Shown here piece after piece: positions 25,561 through 34,288 of a DNA stretch of 64,000 nucleotides; position 1 is the first letter of the stretch; each line of letters starts with the position of its first letter. The position numbers and the translations under genes were made by a program. The stretch comes from Vibrio sp. JPW-9-11-11 (GTDB lineage: Bacteria > Pseudomonadota > Gammaproteobacteria > Enterobacterales > Vibrionaceae): assembly GCF_013369335.1 (NCBI RefSeq), contig NZ_SZQJ01000036.1, positions 496,001 to 560,000 on the forward strand, read 5' to 3'. The notes beneath the pieces were generated by a model. That model worked only from the letters and a program-made list of their open reading frames with translations. It made no database searches and had not been told where the DNA came from.

Positions 25561-26260
25561 CACTATTGAGTGCCACTGAAATTTGAGTTTTCAGTAGCGT
25601 CTTGGGTATATGTGACCCAAACCCTTGTTCTAAAGCCATTTCAATCAGTTGCGCTTTTGAGTGCGCACCGAATTTCCTTCTTAACCTCACGACGTAGCTC
25701 TCCAATGTTTTGACTGAGATATTCATGATATTGGCGATGTAATGTGGCTTTTTTCCGTATAAGAGTAAAAACAGTGCTTCAGACTCTCGCTCGGTTAATT
25801 GGTGAGTGAGTGTGCTGCGTGCCGGGGTATCTGCAGCGATGGTCTGCTCTGAGGACAAACCGGTTGCTCGGCAGATCCAGTGTCCCACTTCCAAGATCGC
25901 CGTATCAGACAGCTCTTGGCCATAAAAAATCGTACCTTGTACTTGCCCATCGTCGTTGAACCACGGCGTTTTGGTAAAAATATGTGCGCGCCATGTCCCA
26001 TCTGGGTAGGGGTGAATATCAAGTACCTTGAGCTGGATCTGGTGCTCAATCACATAGCGATCTTGTTTGACAAAATCCGCTGCACAACGTGTGGTCGGGC
26101 TGGGCATTTGATGGTCGGTGAGGCCGATACAGTCGTCAGGTTGGGCAAATCCAATCAGTTGGGCGTAGGCCTGGTTGGCATAGACAAAGGTAGAGTTGAG
26201 ATCTTTGCATCCCCAATATCCGGGTAGCTGACTAAATAGGGATAAATACTGTGGCTTCAC
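25547..26260 (-). CDS. vqmA: Quorum-sensing receptor and transcription factor VqmA
   Basis: 237 residues from a GTG start, the only usable start in the frame. An N-terminal PAS domain (about 5-120) contains LPGYWGCKDLNSTFVYANQAY and VLDIHPYPDGTWRAHIFTKTPW, which match V. cholerae VqmA closely as I recall it; a LuxR-type helix-turn-helix (about 155-215) contains LTERESEALFLLLYGKKPHYIA. VqmA binds the autoinducer DPO (3,5-dimethylpyrazin-2-ol) in the PAS pocket and switches on the small RNA gene vqmR. The expected vqmR gene and an 18-bp operator lie directly upstream on the same strand, which settles the identification. The enzyme that starts DPO synthesis (threonine dehydrogenase) is not in the window. 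Confidence 0.93.
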   Translation of the reverse strand: MKPQYLSLFSQLPGYWGCKDLNSTFVYANQAYAQLIGFAQPDDCIGLTDHQMPSPTTRCAADFVKQDRYVIEHQIQLKVLDIHPYPDGTWRAHIFTKTPWFNDDGQVQGTIFYGQELSDTAILEVGHWICRATGLSSEQTIAADTPARSTLTHQLTERESEALFLLLYGKKPHYIANIMNISVKTLESYVVRLRRKFGAHSKAQLIEMALEQGFGSHIPKTLLKTQISVALNSEYAA

Positions 26261-26377
26261 TTGCGCATAGGTAGGCTATTAAACGAGGCGAGTATCATAG
26301 CATAGTCGCAATCAATTGTGTGCGTGATTGGAGGGAGATAATGTCTAGTCCGTCGACTTAATTGTATGATTTTAAAT

Positions 26378-26528
26378 AAAAAATGCCAGGCATCCTTGGA
26401 TGACTGGCAAACACAAGAACCATAAGTTCTTGTCGACGTGTAGAAGAGGTTCTATGTACTCAGTACAAACCACTGAGATATAGACATATCAATAGATATC
26501 AAGCTTAAGTGGCTAAGCTCAAGCTCAT
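26378..26528 (-). ncRNA. vqmR: Small regulatory RNA VqmR
   Basis: Upstream of vqmA on the same strand. A -10 (GATAAT, 26541-26536) predicts a start near 26528, and an intrinsic terminator ends it: TGCCAG-CATCC stem with its mirror (26384-26409) followed by six T on the minus strand (26383-26378). A second perfect hairpin (26413-26420 with 26426-26433) precedes the terminator. The resulting ~150 nt agrees with the roughly 140 nt of V. cholerae VqmR, an Hfq-dependent RNA that represses vpsT, rtx and other targets. The position, promoter geometry and operator make the call good; the exact 5' end is inferred. Confidence 0.85.
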
Positions 26529-26560
26529 TGGTAATATTATCTTGTTGAATTAAATAAAAA

Positions 26561-26578
26561 AGGGGGGAAATCCCCCCT
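26561..26578 (-). promoter_or_regulatory. VqmA operator of vqmR, also a terminator-like hairpin
   Basis: On the minus strand AGGGGGGATTTCCCCCCT, to my memory the same palindrome VqmA contacts in V. cholerae. Its centre (26569.5) is 41.5 bp from the inferred vqmR start, and its downstream edge touches the -35 position, a class II activator layout. It begins six bases after the stop of the upstream gene and is followed by six T, so as RNA it would also form a terminator hairpin for that gene. Confidence 0.85.
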
Positions 26579-26584
26579 GTGCGG

Positions 26585-28411
26585 TTAGTGTATGTCTCGT
26601 ACGATTCGGAAACCTGCGTAATTAGCGGCTTCAGAAGGCGACAAGAACAACTGTTTGTCTGCCGCTGCCATCTCAGGAGAAAAGTTCCACGCGCCTCCCT
26701 TTAAGATGCCACGCGGGCTGCTGGTCCATTGCCAAACGTTGCCAATACTGTCGTAGAGACCGAGACGGTTGGGTGGAAATGCGCTGACAGGCGCTGTACT
26801 GGTATTCGACCATGGAGTGCCACTCCAACCGGTATTTGCCTCACCAGGTTTAAAACGGTTGCCCCACCAGTATTTCTCTTGGCTACCAGCACGTGCAGCC
26901 ACTTCCCATTCATCTTCAGTGGGTAAGCGATAGGAGGCGCCAGTTTGCTGGCGTAGCCAATTAGTGTAGGCTTTTGCATCGTTTTGACTGACACACACCA
27001 CTGGCGAGTTAGGGTACTGTTTAAAGCCTGGATCGCGCCAACTGCTATTGGCGATAGGTGTGACTTCGCCCTCTACCAAGGCGGTACAAGTATTCTTTAG
27101 CTCAGCGTCTGTCTGGTATCCTGTTTGTTCGACAAAGCGAGAAAACTGGCTGACGGTGACGGGGGTCGCTCCGATTGCGAAAGCATGATCAAGGTAAACT
27201 TGTCTCGAACCTTGTTCTCCAACGAAGAACTTACCAGCTAATAAAGTGATCACTTCGGGTGCTGAGCCTTTATTGGCCATGCCATCAGCGAACTTGGTAC
27301 CTTCACGTAGAGGGTTTGCTTTTTCAGTCAGCACTGCGCGCAAGGAGGTATCAGATTTAACTGAAACTTGTTGGCTGAATGATTGATATCCCTCTTTCTT
27401 AATCAAAACATTATGCGTGCCGGTAGGGAGCATCACTTCGACAGGGGTGCTGCCGTAGGACACGCCATCAATAAATACACTGTCGTTATATTGGTTGGAG
27501 CGGAGCGACAAGGTCACCCAAGCAATTTCTTGGTCTACAGGAAGCGGTTTGCTGCTGTCTACGCCGGGCGCAAAACAGTATTGATTATCGACCTCAAGCA
27601 ACTGACACGCGACGGTCTCTTTGGGACGAGCTTCCAACTCGACATCCATGATGGTTCGATAACGAACGCCATCATAGAATCCGGCTTGTTTCGTCGTGTG
27701 GCGCAGGACATGAATATTGAGTGAGGTATCGTTGATATTGCGTTTTACCAGTGTGCTTTCGCTGGTTTGATTGGCGATTTCACCACGGAACTGCTTGACC
27801 GCTTTTTGTAGTGCCAGCTCGCGCGTTTGTTGATCACATTGAGACAGCGTCATTGACGGTTGACAGCGGTTGGTGAAACTCACAGAGATGGAGTTAGGTT
27901 GTGTGAGTTCGCTTTTGAGCTGCTCGACTCGTGCTCGCACTTTACTCTCACCCAGTCCTGCAATGGCTTGCTCGATAGTGTCGAGTTCGGCTTGTCGCGT
28001 AGTGACCACTGCACGTTGTTCTTCGACAGCTTGTTCTGCCGCCAAGCGTGCTTTTTGGTTTTGCTTAACTGCAGACCAAGCGTCTTGGTAGGCTTGTTGT
28101 GAAGCCACAATGTCAATGCTAGGGTCATCAATCATACGTTGATAATCAGACTCGAGTTTTTGTTTGGCATCGTTAAACGCCTTATCGAGCGTTTTGGCCT
28201 GTTGGTCGAGTGAGGTAAGGTCAGCTTGTTTTTGATCTAGCAGTGCCTGCTGCTCGTCTTTTGCTTGTCGCGCGCTGTTTAATTCGTCATGTTTAGTAAA
28301 CAGTTGGTCGTCAATTTGGACCAATGACAAAGGAGCGTCATTGGCCAAGACCAGAGACGACATTAAACATGGCGATAATGCTAACAAAAGGGCGGATAAA
28401 CCTGGACGCAT
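26585..28411 (-). CDS. Secreted coiled-coil / PEGA / formylglycine-generating-enzyme-type protein
   Basis: 608 residues from ATG 28411 (MRPGLSALLL), which has AGAAGAAAG upstream; earlier in-frame starts lack a site. Order: signal peptide (about 1-24), long coiled coil (about 30-175) rich in Gln/Lys/Glu, a cysteine-containing linker domain, a PEGA domain (about 300-370; SVFIDGVSYGSTPVEVMLPTG) and a C-terminal FGE/SUMF1-type domain (about 385-608; GATPVTVSQFSRFVEQTGY, YRLPTEDEWEVAARAG, GNVWQWTSS, LKGGAWNFS). FGE-fold domains often bind partners or cofactors without modifying sulfatases. The next gene upstream is a paralogue without the FGE part. Probably a periplasmic envelope protein; its function is unknown. 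Its stop is six bases from the VqmA operator. Confidence 0.82.
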   Translation of the reverse strand: MRPGLSALLLALSPCLMSSLVLANDAPLSLVQIDDQLFTKHDELNSARQAKDEQQALLDQKQADLTSLDQQAKTLDKAFNDAKQKLESDYQRMIDDPSIDIVASQQAYQDAWSAVKQNQKARLAAEQAVEEQRAVVTTRQAELDTIEQAIAGLGESKVRARVEQLKSELTQPNSISVSFTNRCQPSMTLSQCDQQTRELALQKAVKQFRGEIANQTSESTLVKRNINDTSLNIHVLRHTTKQAGFYDGVRYRTIMDVELEARPKETVACQLLEVDNQYCFAPGVDSSKPLPVDQEIAWVTLSLRSNQYNDSVFIDGVSYGSTPVEVMLPTGTHNVLIKKEGYQSFSQQVSVKSDTSLRAVLTEKANPLREGTKFADGMANKGSAPEVITLLAGKFFVGEQGSRQVYLDHAFAIGATPVTVSQFSRFVEQTGYQTDAELKNTCTALVEGEVTPIANSSWRDPGFKQYPNSPVVCVSQNDAKAYTNWLRQQTGASYRLPTEDEWEVAARAGSQEKYWWGNRFKPGEANTGWSGTPWSNTSTAPVSAFPPNRLGLYDSIGNVWQWTSSPRGILKGGAWNFSPEMAAADKQLFLSPSEAANYAGFRIVRDIH

Positions 28412-28551
28412 TGTCTTTCTTCTACATCTCATAGTAATTAGTGGACTTATTCTAAACGAAAACGCCACTTTGTCTTAAGTTATCAATGAATAACTTAGGA
28501 TCAAAATGGCGCTTTAGTTCATCTTTGTGAGTCAGATTGGTAAATCAATCT

Positions 28552-29649
28552 TTAGCCACTTGGACGAAGTTTAACCCAAACCGTGTCATTCGTATTCACG
28601 CTGATGACGCGGTTATAGGTTTCAAAGCCTGTTTTAGATACCGTGACTTGGTGCTCACCACGAGGTAGAACAACTTCGACAGGAGTGCTGCCGTAGTTGA
28701 TACCGTTGATCACCACTGAGTCATCGTACTGGTCTGAACGTACAGTGACGTTAACCCAGTTTTTGTCTTGTTTGGTGTTACTAGTGGTTTGCTCACCCTT
28801 TAAACAGTAGCGAGCAGACACATCAAGCAGTTTACAAGCAGCTGACGCTTCTGGGCGCGCTTGAAGCTGCGAGCGCATCTCAGTGTAATAGCTGTTATTG
28901 CCTTCGAAGCCAGAGCGGATCACTTGATTTTCTTGAACGTGAACATTGAGTTGAACGCCCTTGGCATTTTGTTTCGCAATGTTAGATTCAGTTAAGCGGT
29001 CCATCAACTGAGCTTTAAAAGTTTTGACTGCTCTTTGCTTGGTTAAGTAGTGGCCTTGGCTGGTACACTCACCCAGAGTCATGGTCGATGAACAGGTCGT
29101 TTTGTAACTTGTTTCAAGCACGTCACTCTCACGAAGCTCTGCCGCAAGACGTTTGACTCGCGCTTCTACTTTTTGTTCTTGCAAGTAGGAGAGTTCGCTG
29201 TTGAGTCGCGCTTGTTTCTGCTTGATTTGTGAGAGACGCATTTCACTTTCAGTGATGGCCTGCTGGTTTTCAAGAATGGCGTTCTGGTTGTCCTTAACCT
29301 CAGCCCACGCGTCTTGATACGCTTTTTGGAATGACACTAAATCAATCTCTGGATCATCGAGAAGACGGTTATACTGTTTGTCCAGAGCCGATTTAGCACG
29401 ATTTCGCTTAGCGTTGAGCTCCTGCTCTTGGCGCTTAAGCTTACTCTCTTCATTTTGAAGTTGTTGGAGACGTTCAGCTTCAGAGTCAAACTCTGCAGCC
29501 ATAGTGCCCATTTCAGCTTCTTTAGTTTCTAATTTAATTTCGATTTCAGCAACAGGATCAGCCTGTACACTTTCTTGTGCAAAAATCGAAGTCGAAACCC
29601 AAATAGGGCTTAGCGCAAGCAAAAGCGCTGGGATGCGACGTATGATCAT
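28552..29649 (-). CDS. Secreted coiled-coil / PEGA protein, paralogue of the next gene
   Basis: 365 residues from ATG 29649 (CAGGGA nine bases upstream). A signal peptide (IIRRIPALLLALSPIWVSTSIFA) is followed by a coiled coil (about 30-185), a domain with paired cysteines (TTCSSTMTLGECTSQ) and a C-terminal PEGA domain (about 290-365; SVVINGINYGSTPVEVVLPRG). The paralogue downstream shares the blocks LLDDPEIDLVSFQKAYQDAW / IDDPSIDIVASQQAYQDAW and the PEGA core, so the pair arose by duplication and one copy gained or lost the FGE domain. The 140-bp gap between them has no clear terminator, so they are probably cotranscribed. PEGA domains are found in surface-layer and envelope proteins. Confidence 0.8.
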   Translation of the reverse strand: MIIRRIPALLLALSPIWVSTSIFAQESVQADPVAEIEIKLETKEAEMGTMAAEFDSEAERLQQLQNEESKLKRQEQELNAKRNRAKSALDKQYNRLLDDPEIDLVSFQKAYQDAWAEVKDNQNAILENQQAITESEMRLSQIKQKQARLNSELSYLQEQKVEARVKRLAAELRESDVLETSYKTTCSSTMTLGECTSQGHYLTKQRAVKTFKAQLMDRLTESNIAKQNAKGVQLNVHVQENQVIRSGFEGNNSYYTEMRSQLQARPEASAACKLLDVSARYCLKGEQTTSNTKQDKNWVNVTVRSDQYDDSVVINGINYGSTPVEVVLPRGEHQVTVSKTGFETYNRVISVNTNDTVWVKLRPSG

Positions 29650-30142
29650 AAGTCCCTGCAACAATTAACGTTTAAACAACCAATGTAAAATAATCAAATC
29701 AGTGCATATCTACAAAATATGCCACTTACATTAGGAAAAAGACAAACTTTTGACAGTCCATTGCTCAGATGCCTTGCAAAGGTCTATTTCTTCCACTTCT
29801 CTCGCTCTATTATCAGAGAGCGTTACCTAAGCTTATCATAATTCGAGATAAACCTATCTAATACATACTCCATTTTGGGCGCATTCAAGAAATATGCAAG
29901 CAAAGATTTTTGATCGAGAATGGGGAATGTGGATAGAAGTGACATGAGCCGTAATTTATGTGCGCTTGATCATTCTTCCGGTAGTCTGATTGGTGGTTTT
30001 TTCACCACTTAATGAGTTTGGTCAGAACGGCAGCGAATTGAGCGGCTGCAACTTATTTGATAACTCATCAATAGGAATTTCGAGTTGCATCACTTTTGGT
30101 ATACCATGAAAAAATAGACCATAAAATTTTCTGTGAGCCGCT
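29650..30142. other. 493-bp intergenic region between PEGA gene and AraC-type gene
   Basis: Contains both divergent promoters. A 6-bp inverted repeat GCATAT/ATATGC (29704-29709, 29717-29722) lies about 55-75 bp upstream of the PEGA gene. Small hairpins occur elsewhere but without T-tracts. No ORF with a ribosome-binding site was found. Confidence 0.4.
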
Positions 30143-30958
30143 ATGTCTCGTGCTAATAAAACGCAAAGTGACGCTTCGACTGCCAAAGAATTGTCGCCTA
30201 GACCTGCGCAACTGATCACTCTCCCATCCTATATGGAATGCCACGATCATCATTACACACAAGTGGTGATTGGTTTAAAGGGTCAGGCTGAGTTTGAGGT
30301 GAGTGGCTACGGTAATTTAGTCGGTCCAGGGCAAGGTTGCGTTGTAACATCAGGCACTGATCATGCGTTTGGTGGTGTGGTGGGTCACTCTGATATTTTG
30401 GTTCTTAACATGCCGCTTCCTAAGGAAGGGGACCCTTTGATGCTTCAGCGCCTTAACGAACTGAACAATAAAGATACCTATTTCAAACTCGATGGCCAGA
30501 TTCAAAAGCTGATCCAAATGCTGGTGGCTGAGATGCAAGCGAACCCCGATGATCTGTTGCTTAGTCGAGCTTGCAACGACACTGTAATCGCGCTCATGCA
30601 ACGTCATATGTCTGCGTTCGAAACGTCACGTAAGGAGTCTCGCTTCGATTTGGAGGCGATTGACCGCTACATCGAGCAGCATCTGAGTCAAAAAATTTCA
30701 GTGACTCAGCTTGCAGGCAGCGTCTTCCTGGGTGAAAGCCAGTTCCACTCTCTGTTCAAAGAACAAATGGGTATCACGCCCCATCAATACGTACTTGGTA
30801 AGCGTATTGATATGGCAAAACAATTGATTGAACAGGGTCATTTGACATTGGGTCAGGTGGCAGAGTTCACCGGTTTTTCTGGACAAAGTACGTTTACCCA
30901 CTCATTTACCCGTCTTCAAGGTATGTCACCTTCTCAGTATAAGAAACAATTCGGTTAA
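30143..30958 (+). CDS. putR: AraC-family regulator, probable proline-utilisation activator
   Basis: 271 residues. An N-terminal cupin-like sensing domain (about 20-110; HDHHYTQVVIGLKGQAEFEVSG) is followed by the two helix-turn-helix motifs of the AraC family (about 168-268; VTQLAGSVFLGESQFHSLFKE and LGQVAEFTGFSGQSTFTHSF). It lies 187 bp before putA on the same strand, and a tandem repeat of AraC type stands in that gap. In V. vulnificus an activator called PutR controls putAP; I believe this is the counterpart, but the name rests on location and family, not on an alignment. Confidence 0.8.
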   Translation: MSRANKTQSDASTAKELSPRPAQLITLPSYMECHDHHYTQVVIGLKGQAEFEVSGYGNLVGPGQGCVVTSGTDHAFGGVVGHSDILVLNMPLPKEGDPLMLQRLNELNNKDTYFKLDGQIQKLIQMLVAEMQANPDDLLLSRACNDTVIALMQRHMSAFETSRKESRFDLEAIDRYIEQHLSQKISVTQLAGSVFLGESQFHSLFKEQMGITPHQYVLGKRIDMAKQLIEQGHLTLGQVAEFTGFSGQSTFTHSFTRLQGMSPSQYKKQFG

Positions 30959-31027
30959 GAAAGCTAACGCTTTCGCTATAAAATTTTGCTCATTTGAGTG
31001 TGACTCTGTGTTTGTTTTGTTAAAAAT

Positions 31028-31061
31028 CAGAGTTTTTAGCAAAAAGCTCGGAGTTTTTGAC
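31028..31061 (+). promoter_or_regulatory. Direct-repeat operator, AraC type, before putA
   Basis: CAGAGTTTTTAGC (31028-31040) and CGGAGTTTTTGAC (31049-31061) repeat in the same direction exactly 21 bp apart, two helical turns. The second copy overlaps TTGACA (31057-31062), a perfect -35. Tandem half-sites of this spacing with the proximal one over the -35 are the hallmark of AraC-type activation. The likely ligand protein is the AraC-type regulator just upstream. Confidence 0.55.
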
Positions 31062-31107
31062 AAGTAATCTTCTCAAGCTCAAAATACACTGCTCGCCATT
31101 GTAGGAA

Positions 31108-31126
31108 ACCTGAAATGATTTCAGGT
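31108..31126 (+). promoter_or_regulatory. 19-bp palindrome in the putA leader
   Basis: ACCTGAAATGATTTCAGGT is a perfect 9-bp inverted repeat around one central base, ending 19 bp before the putA ATG and 8 bp before its ribosome-binding site. It could be an operator for a dimeric regulator (for example the Lrp-type protein near putP) or an RNA hairpin that affects translation. Confidence 0.45.
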
Positions 31127-31145
31127 CTGAGATTGAGGAAAACGC

Positions 31146-34100
31146 ATGTTTACAGCAACTGATGTGTTAAATGCTGAGTTTGTTGAGCAGCCGCTTGATA
31201 AACTTTGGTCATTGATCTCGCCACTATACATGGTGGATGAGTCACAATGGCTAAACCAATTGCTGCCTTTGGCGATGCCAACGGATGCCGAAAAACAACA
31301 GATTACCGATAAGACCAGCGATCTGATTAAAGCGATTCGAGAAGATAAAAAATCGATCCAAATGATCGATGCGCTATTGCTCGAATATAGCCTAGATACC
31401 CAAGAGGGTATTTTGTTGATGTGTTTGGCTGAAGCCTTGATGCGTATTCCAGATGCCGCGACGGCGGACGCTTTAATTCGCGATAAGCTCACGGTTGCCG
31501 ATTGGAAATCACACCTAAAAAGCTCAGACTCTGTTTTTGTTAACGCGTCAACGTGGGGCTTGATGCTCACCGGTAAAGTGGTCGGCTTGTCTGAGAGCGA
31601 GACACAGAGCCCAGTGAGCGCGGTCAATCGCCTAGTCAACAAAATGTCTGAGCCGGTTATTCGTAAGGCGATGCATCAAGCGATGAAGGTGATGGGACAC
31701 CAGTTCGTCTTGGGTCGCACCATTGCAGAAGCGCAGAAAAATGGCAAAAGCATGCGCGATAAAGGCTTTACCTACTCTTACGATATGTTGGGTGAAGCGG
31801 CGTTAACAACCGCCGATGCGAATAAATATTTCAAAGACTATTTGATGGCGATTGAAGCCGTTGGGCGCGATACCTATGGCCTTGATACCAGTCCTGCGCC
31901 TTCTGTTTCTATTAAGCTTTCTGCGCTGCACCCGCGATATGAGGTGGCCAATGAAGCGCGCGTTCTGACTGAACTGTACGACACGCTGCAACAACTTTTG
32001 CGTCGAGCGGTTGAACTGGATGTTGCGATCACCATTGACGCGGAAGAAGCGGATCGGCTAGAGCTCTCTTTAAAGTTGTTTGAAAAGGTGTATCGCAGTG
32101 ACTTAGTCAAAGGCTGGGGGAAGTTCGGCCTTGTGATTCAAGCTTATTCGAAGCGAGCACTTCCTGTTCTTGTTTGGCTCAATGCGTTGGCCAAAGAGCA
32201 AGGTGACCTCATTCCACTACGTTTGGTGAAAGGGGCTTACTGGGATAGTGAAATTAAGTGGTCACAGCAAGCGGGTTACACCAACTACCCGGTTTACACT
32301 CGTAAAGAAGCTACTGACGTCGCCTACTTAGCTTGCGCTCGTTTCCTTCTCAGTGAGCATGTTCGCGGTAATATCTACCCGCAATTTGCTAGCCACAACG
32401 CGCAAACTGTCACTTCGATCGCCGTGATGGCGAGCCATAAAGAATTTGAATTCCAACGCTTACATGGCATGGGTGACTCGCTGTACAACCACGCCATGAG
32501 CGCCTACAAGCAATCTGTTCGTATTTACGCACCTGTGGGTAGCCACAAAGATTTGCTGCCTTACTTAGTGCGTCGACTATTGGAGAATGGAGCTAACAGT
32601 TCGTTTGTTCACCGCTTAGTTGATGCCCGCTGCCCAATCGAGAGCTTAACACAGCATCCGGTCGACATGTTGTTAGCTTTTGACACGCTGAACAATACCA
32701 GCATTCCATTACCAACGGATATTTTCCCTGAGCGCAAAAACTCATTGGGCGTGAATGTTGATGTCGAAAGTGAGGCTAAGCCCTTTGAACATGAAGTAGA
32801 GAGCTTTCTAAACCAACAATGGCAAGCTGGCCCCGTGATTAACGGCGAAGCACTAGCCGAAAGCATGATCAAGGAATCGACCAACGTTGAAGTCGTGACG
32901 GCACCGTTCGACCGACGTATTGAAGTTGGTAAGGTGGCTTTCGCCAACCTTGATCATGTTTCCGCGGCGATTGAAGGTGCGGCGCGCGCATTCCCTGCAT
33001 GGCAAACAAGCCCGAAAGCCGAACGCGCTGAAAAGCTCGACACGCTGGCTGACTTACTTGAAGAGCATTTAGCTGAGTTGGTTGCCTTGTGTCATCAAGA
33101 GGCGGGTAAAACGATTCACGACAGTATTGATGAAGTGAGAGAGGCGGTCGATTTTTGTCGCTACTACGCCAAACAAGTCGATGCTTTAGGTGAGCTCGCA
33201 CTGCAAAGTTTCGATGGTCAACGCCGCACTATGACTCGTCAAGGTCGTGGCGTGTTTGTGTGTATCAGTCCATGGAATTTCCCGCTGGCAATTTTCCTCG
33301 GCCAAGTGACCGCAGCGTTAGTCGCAGGTAATACGGTGGTGGCAAAACCTGCTGAACAAACCAGTTTGATTGCGGCTCGAGCGGTTGAGCTGATGCATGA
33401 CGCCGGCTTCCCTGCCGGTACCATTCAGTTACTCACTGGCCGCGGCGCAGAAATTGGTTCAGCGTTAACGTCACACCCGGCGATTGCTGGCGTGGCGTTT
33501 ACTGGCTCTACCGCGACGGCGCAGCGTATCAATCAAACGCTCGCGGAGCGTGATGCAGCACCAGTGCCGTTCATTGCCGAAACCGGTGGGCAAAATGCGA
33601 TGATCGTCGATAGTACTGCCCTGCCTGAGCAAGTTGTACGCGATGTGATTCGCTCTGCGTTTGCCTCTGCCGGTCAGCGTTGTAGCGCTTTGCGCGTGTT
33701 GTATGTTCAAGAAGATATCGCCGATCGTATCGTTGCTTTGATTCAAGGTGCGATGCAAGAGTTGAGTGTCGGTAAGCCTTATCTACACTCGACCGATGTT
33801 GGCCCGGTTATCGATGCGAACGCGAAAAATAAACTCATGGCCCACATTGAGAAGATGAGTGCCAGCGAGAAAAAAGTCGCTCAGCTAGCTTTGTCACAAG
33901 AGCATGAGTACGGTGATTTTGTTGCGCCTACGGCGTTTGAAATTGGTGACATCTCAGTGCTCAAAGAGGAGCAGTTTGGCCCGATCCTGCATATCGTACG
34001 TTTCAAAGCCAGCGAACTGCACCAAGTGGTTGAAAAAATCAATCACACAGGATTTGGCTTGACGATGGGCATCCATAGTCGAAATGAAACCACCTACCGC

Positions 34101-34286
34101 TGGATTGAAAAACACGCCCGAGTCGGTAACTGCTACATCAACCGTGATCAAGTGGGTGCGGTTGTTGGTGTTCAGCCATTTGGTGGTCAAGGACTGTCAG
34201 GCACTGGCCCGAAAGCGGGTGGTCCTCATTACTTGTACCGCTTTACTCAAACTCAGTTTTCTGAGTTCAAAGGCGAGGAGAAATAA
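31146..34286 (+). CDS. putA: Bifunctional proline dehydrogenase / glutamate semialdehyde dehydrogenase
   Basis: 1046 residues. It oxidises proline to glutamate in two steps, at the inner membrane face. The FAD-dependent proline dehydrogenase domain (about 80-480) has SIKLSALHPRYE, RLVKGAYWDSEIK and YAPVGSHKDLLPYLVRRLLENGANSSFV. The NAD-dependent dehydrogenase domain (about 545-1030) has ISPWNFPLAIFLGQ, FTGSTATAQ, ETGGQNAMIV and the catalytic cysteine in AGQRCSALRV. Compared with E. coli PutA (1320 aa) it lacks the N-terminal ribbon-helix-helix, so it cannot repress its own operon, and it ends before the C-terminal domain, which is encoded separately two bases later. GAGG lies eight to nine bases before ATG. 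Confidence 0.96.
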   Translation: MFTATDVLNAEFVEQPLDKLWSLISPLYMVDESQWLNQLLPLAMPTDAEKQQITDKTSDLIKAIREDKKSIQMIDALLLEYSLDTQEGILLMCLAEALMRIPDAATADALIRDKLTVADWKSHLKSSDSVFVNASTWGLMLTGKVVGLSESETQSPVSAVNRLVNKMSEPVIRKAMHQAMKVMGHQFVLGRTIAEAQKNGKSMRDKGFTYSYDMLGEAALTTADANKYFKDYLMAIEAVGRDTYGLDTSPAPSVSIKLSALHPRYEVANEARVLTELYDTLQQLLRRAVELDVAITIDAEEADRLELSLKLFEKVYRSDLVKGWGKFGLVIQAYSKRALPVLVWLNALAKEQGDLIPLRLVKGAYWDSEIKWSQQAGYTNYPVYTRKEATDVAYLACARFLLSEHVRGNIYPQFASHNAQTVTSIAVMASHKEFEFQRLHGMGDSLYNHAMSAYKQSVRIYAPVGSHKDLLPYLVRRLLENGANSSFVHRLVDARCPIESLTQHPVDMLLAFDTLNNTSIPLPTDIFPERKNSLGVNVDVESEAKPFEHEVESFLNQQWQAGPVINGEALAESMIKESTNVEVVTAPFDRRIEVGKVAFANLDHVSAAIEGAARAFPAWQTSPKAERAEKLDTLADLLEEHLAELVALCHQEAGKTIHDSIDEVREAVDFCRYYAKQVDALGELALQSFDGQRRTMTRQGRGVFVCISPWNFPLAIFLGQVTAALVAGNTVVAKPAEQTSLIAARAVELMHDAGFPAGTIQLLTGRGAEIGSALTSHPAIAGVAFTGSTATAQRINQTLAERDAAPVPFIAETGGQNAMIVDSTALPEQVVRDVIRSAFASAGQRCSALRVLYVQEDIADRIVALIQGAMQELSVGKPYLHSTDVGPVIDANAKNKLMAHIEKMSASEKKVAQLALSQEHEYGDFVAPTAFEIGDISVLKEEQFGPILHIVRFKASELHQVVEKINHTGFGLTMGIHSRNETTYRWIEKHARVGNCYINRDQVGAVVGVQPFGGQGLSGTGPKAGGPHYLYRFTQTQFSEFKGEEK

Positions 34287-34288
34287 TT

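Noticed and set aside
26556..26578. Plain intrinsic terminator only
   Set aside because: The stem and T-run fit a terminator, but the exact palindrome, the vqmA/vqmR context and the 41.5-bp distance to the vqmR start show it is also an operator.
30004..30262. Minus-strand ORFs overlapping the start of the AraC-type gene
   Set aside because: They lack ribosome-binding sites and known features and overlap a clear AraC-family gene.
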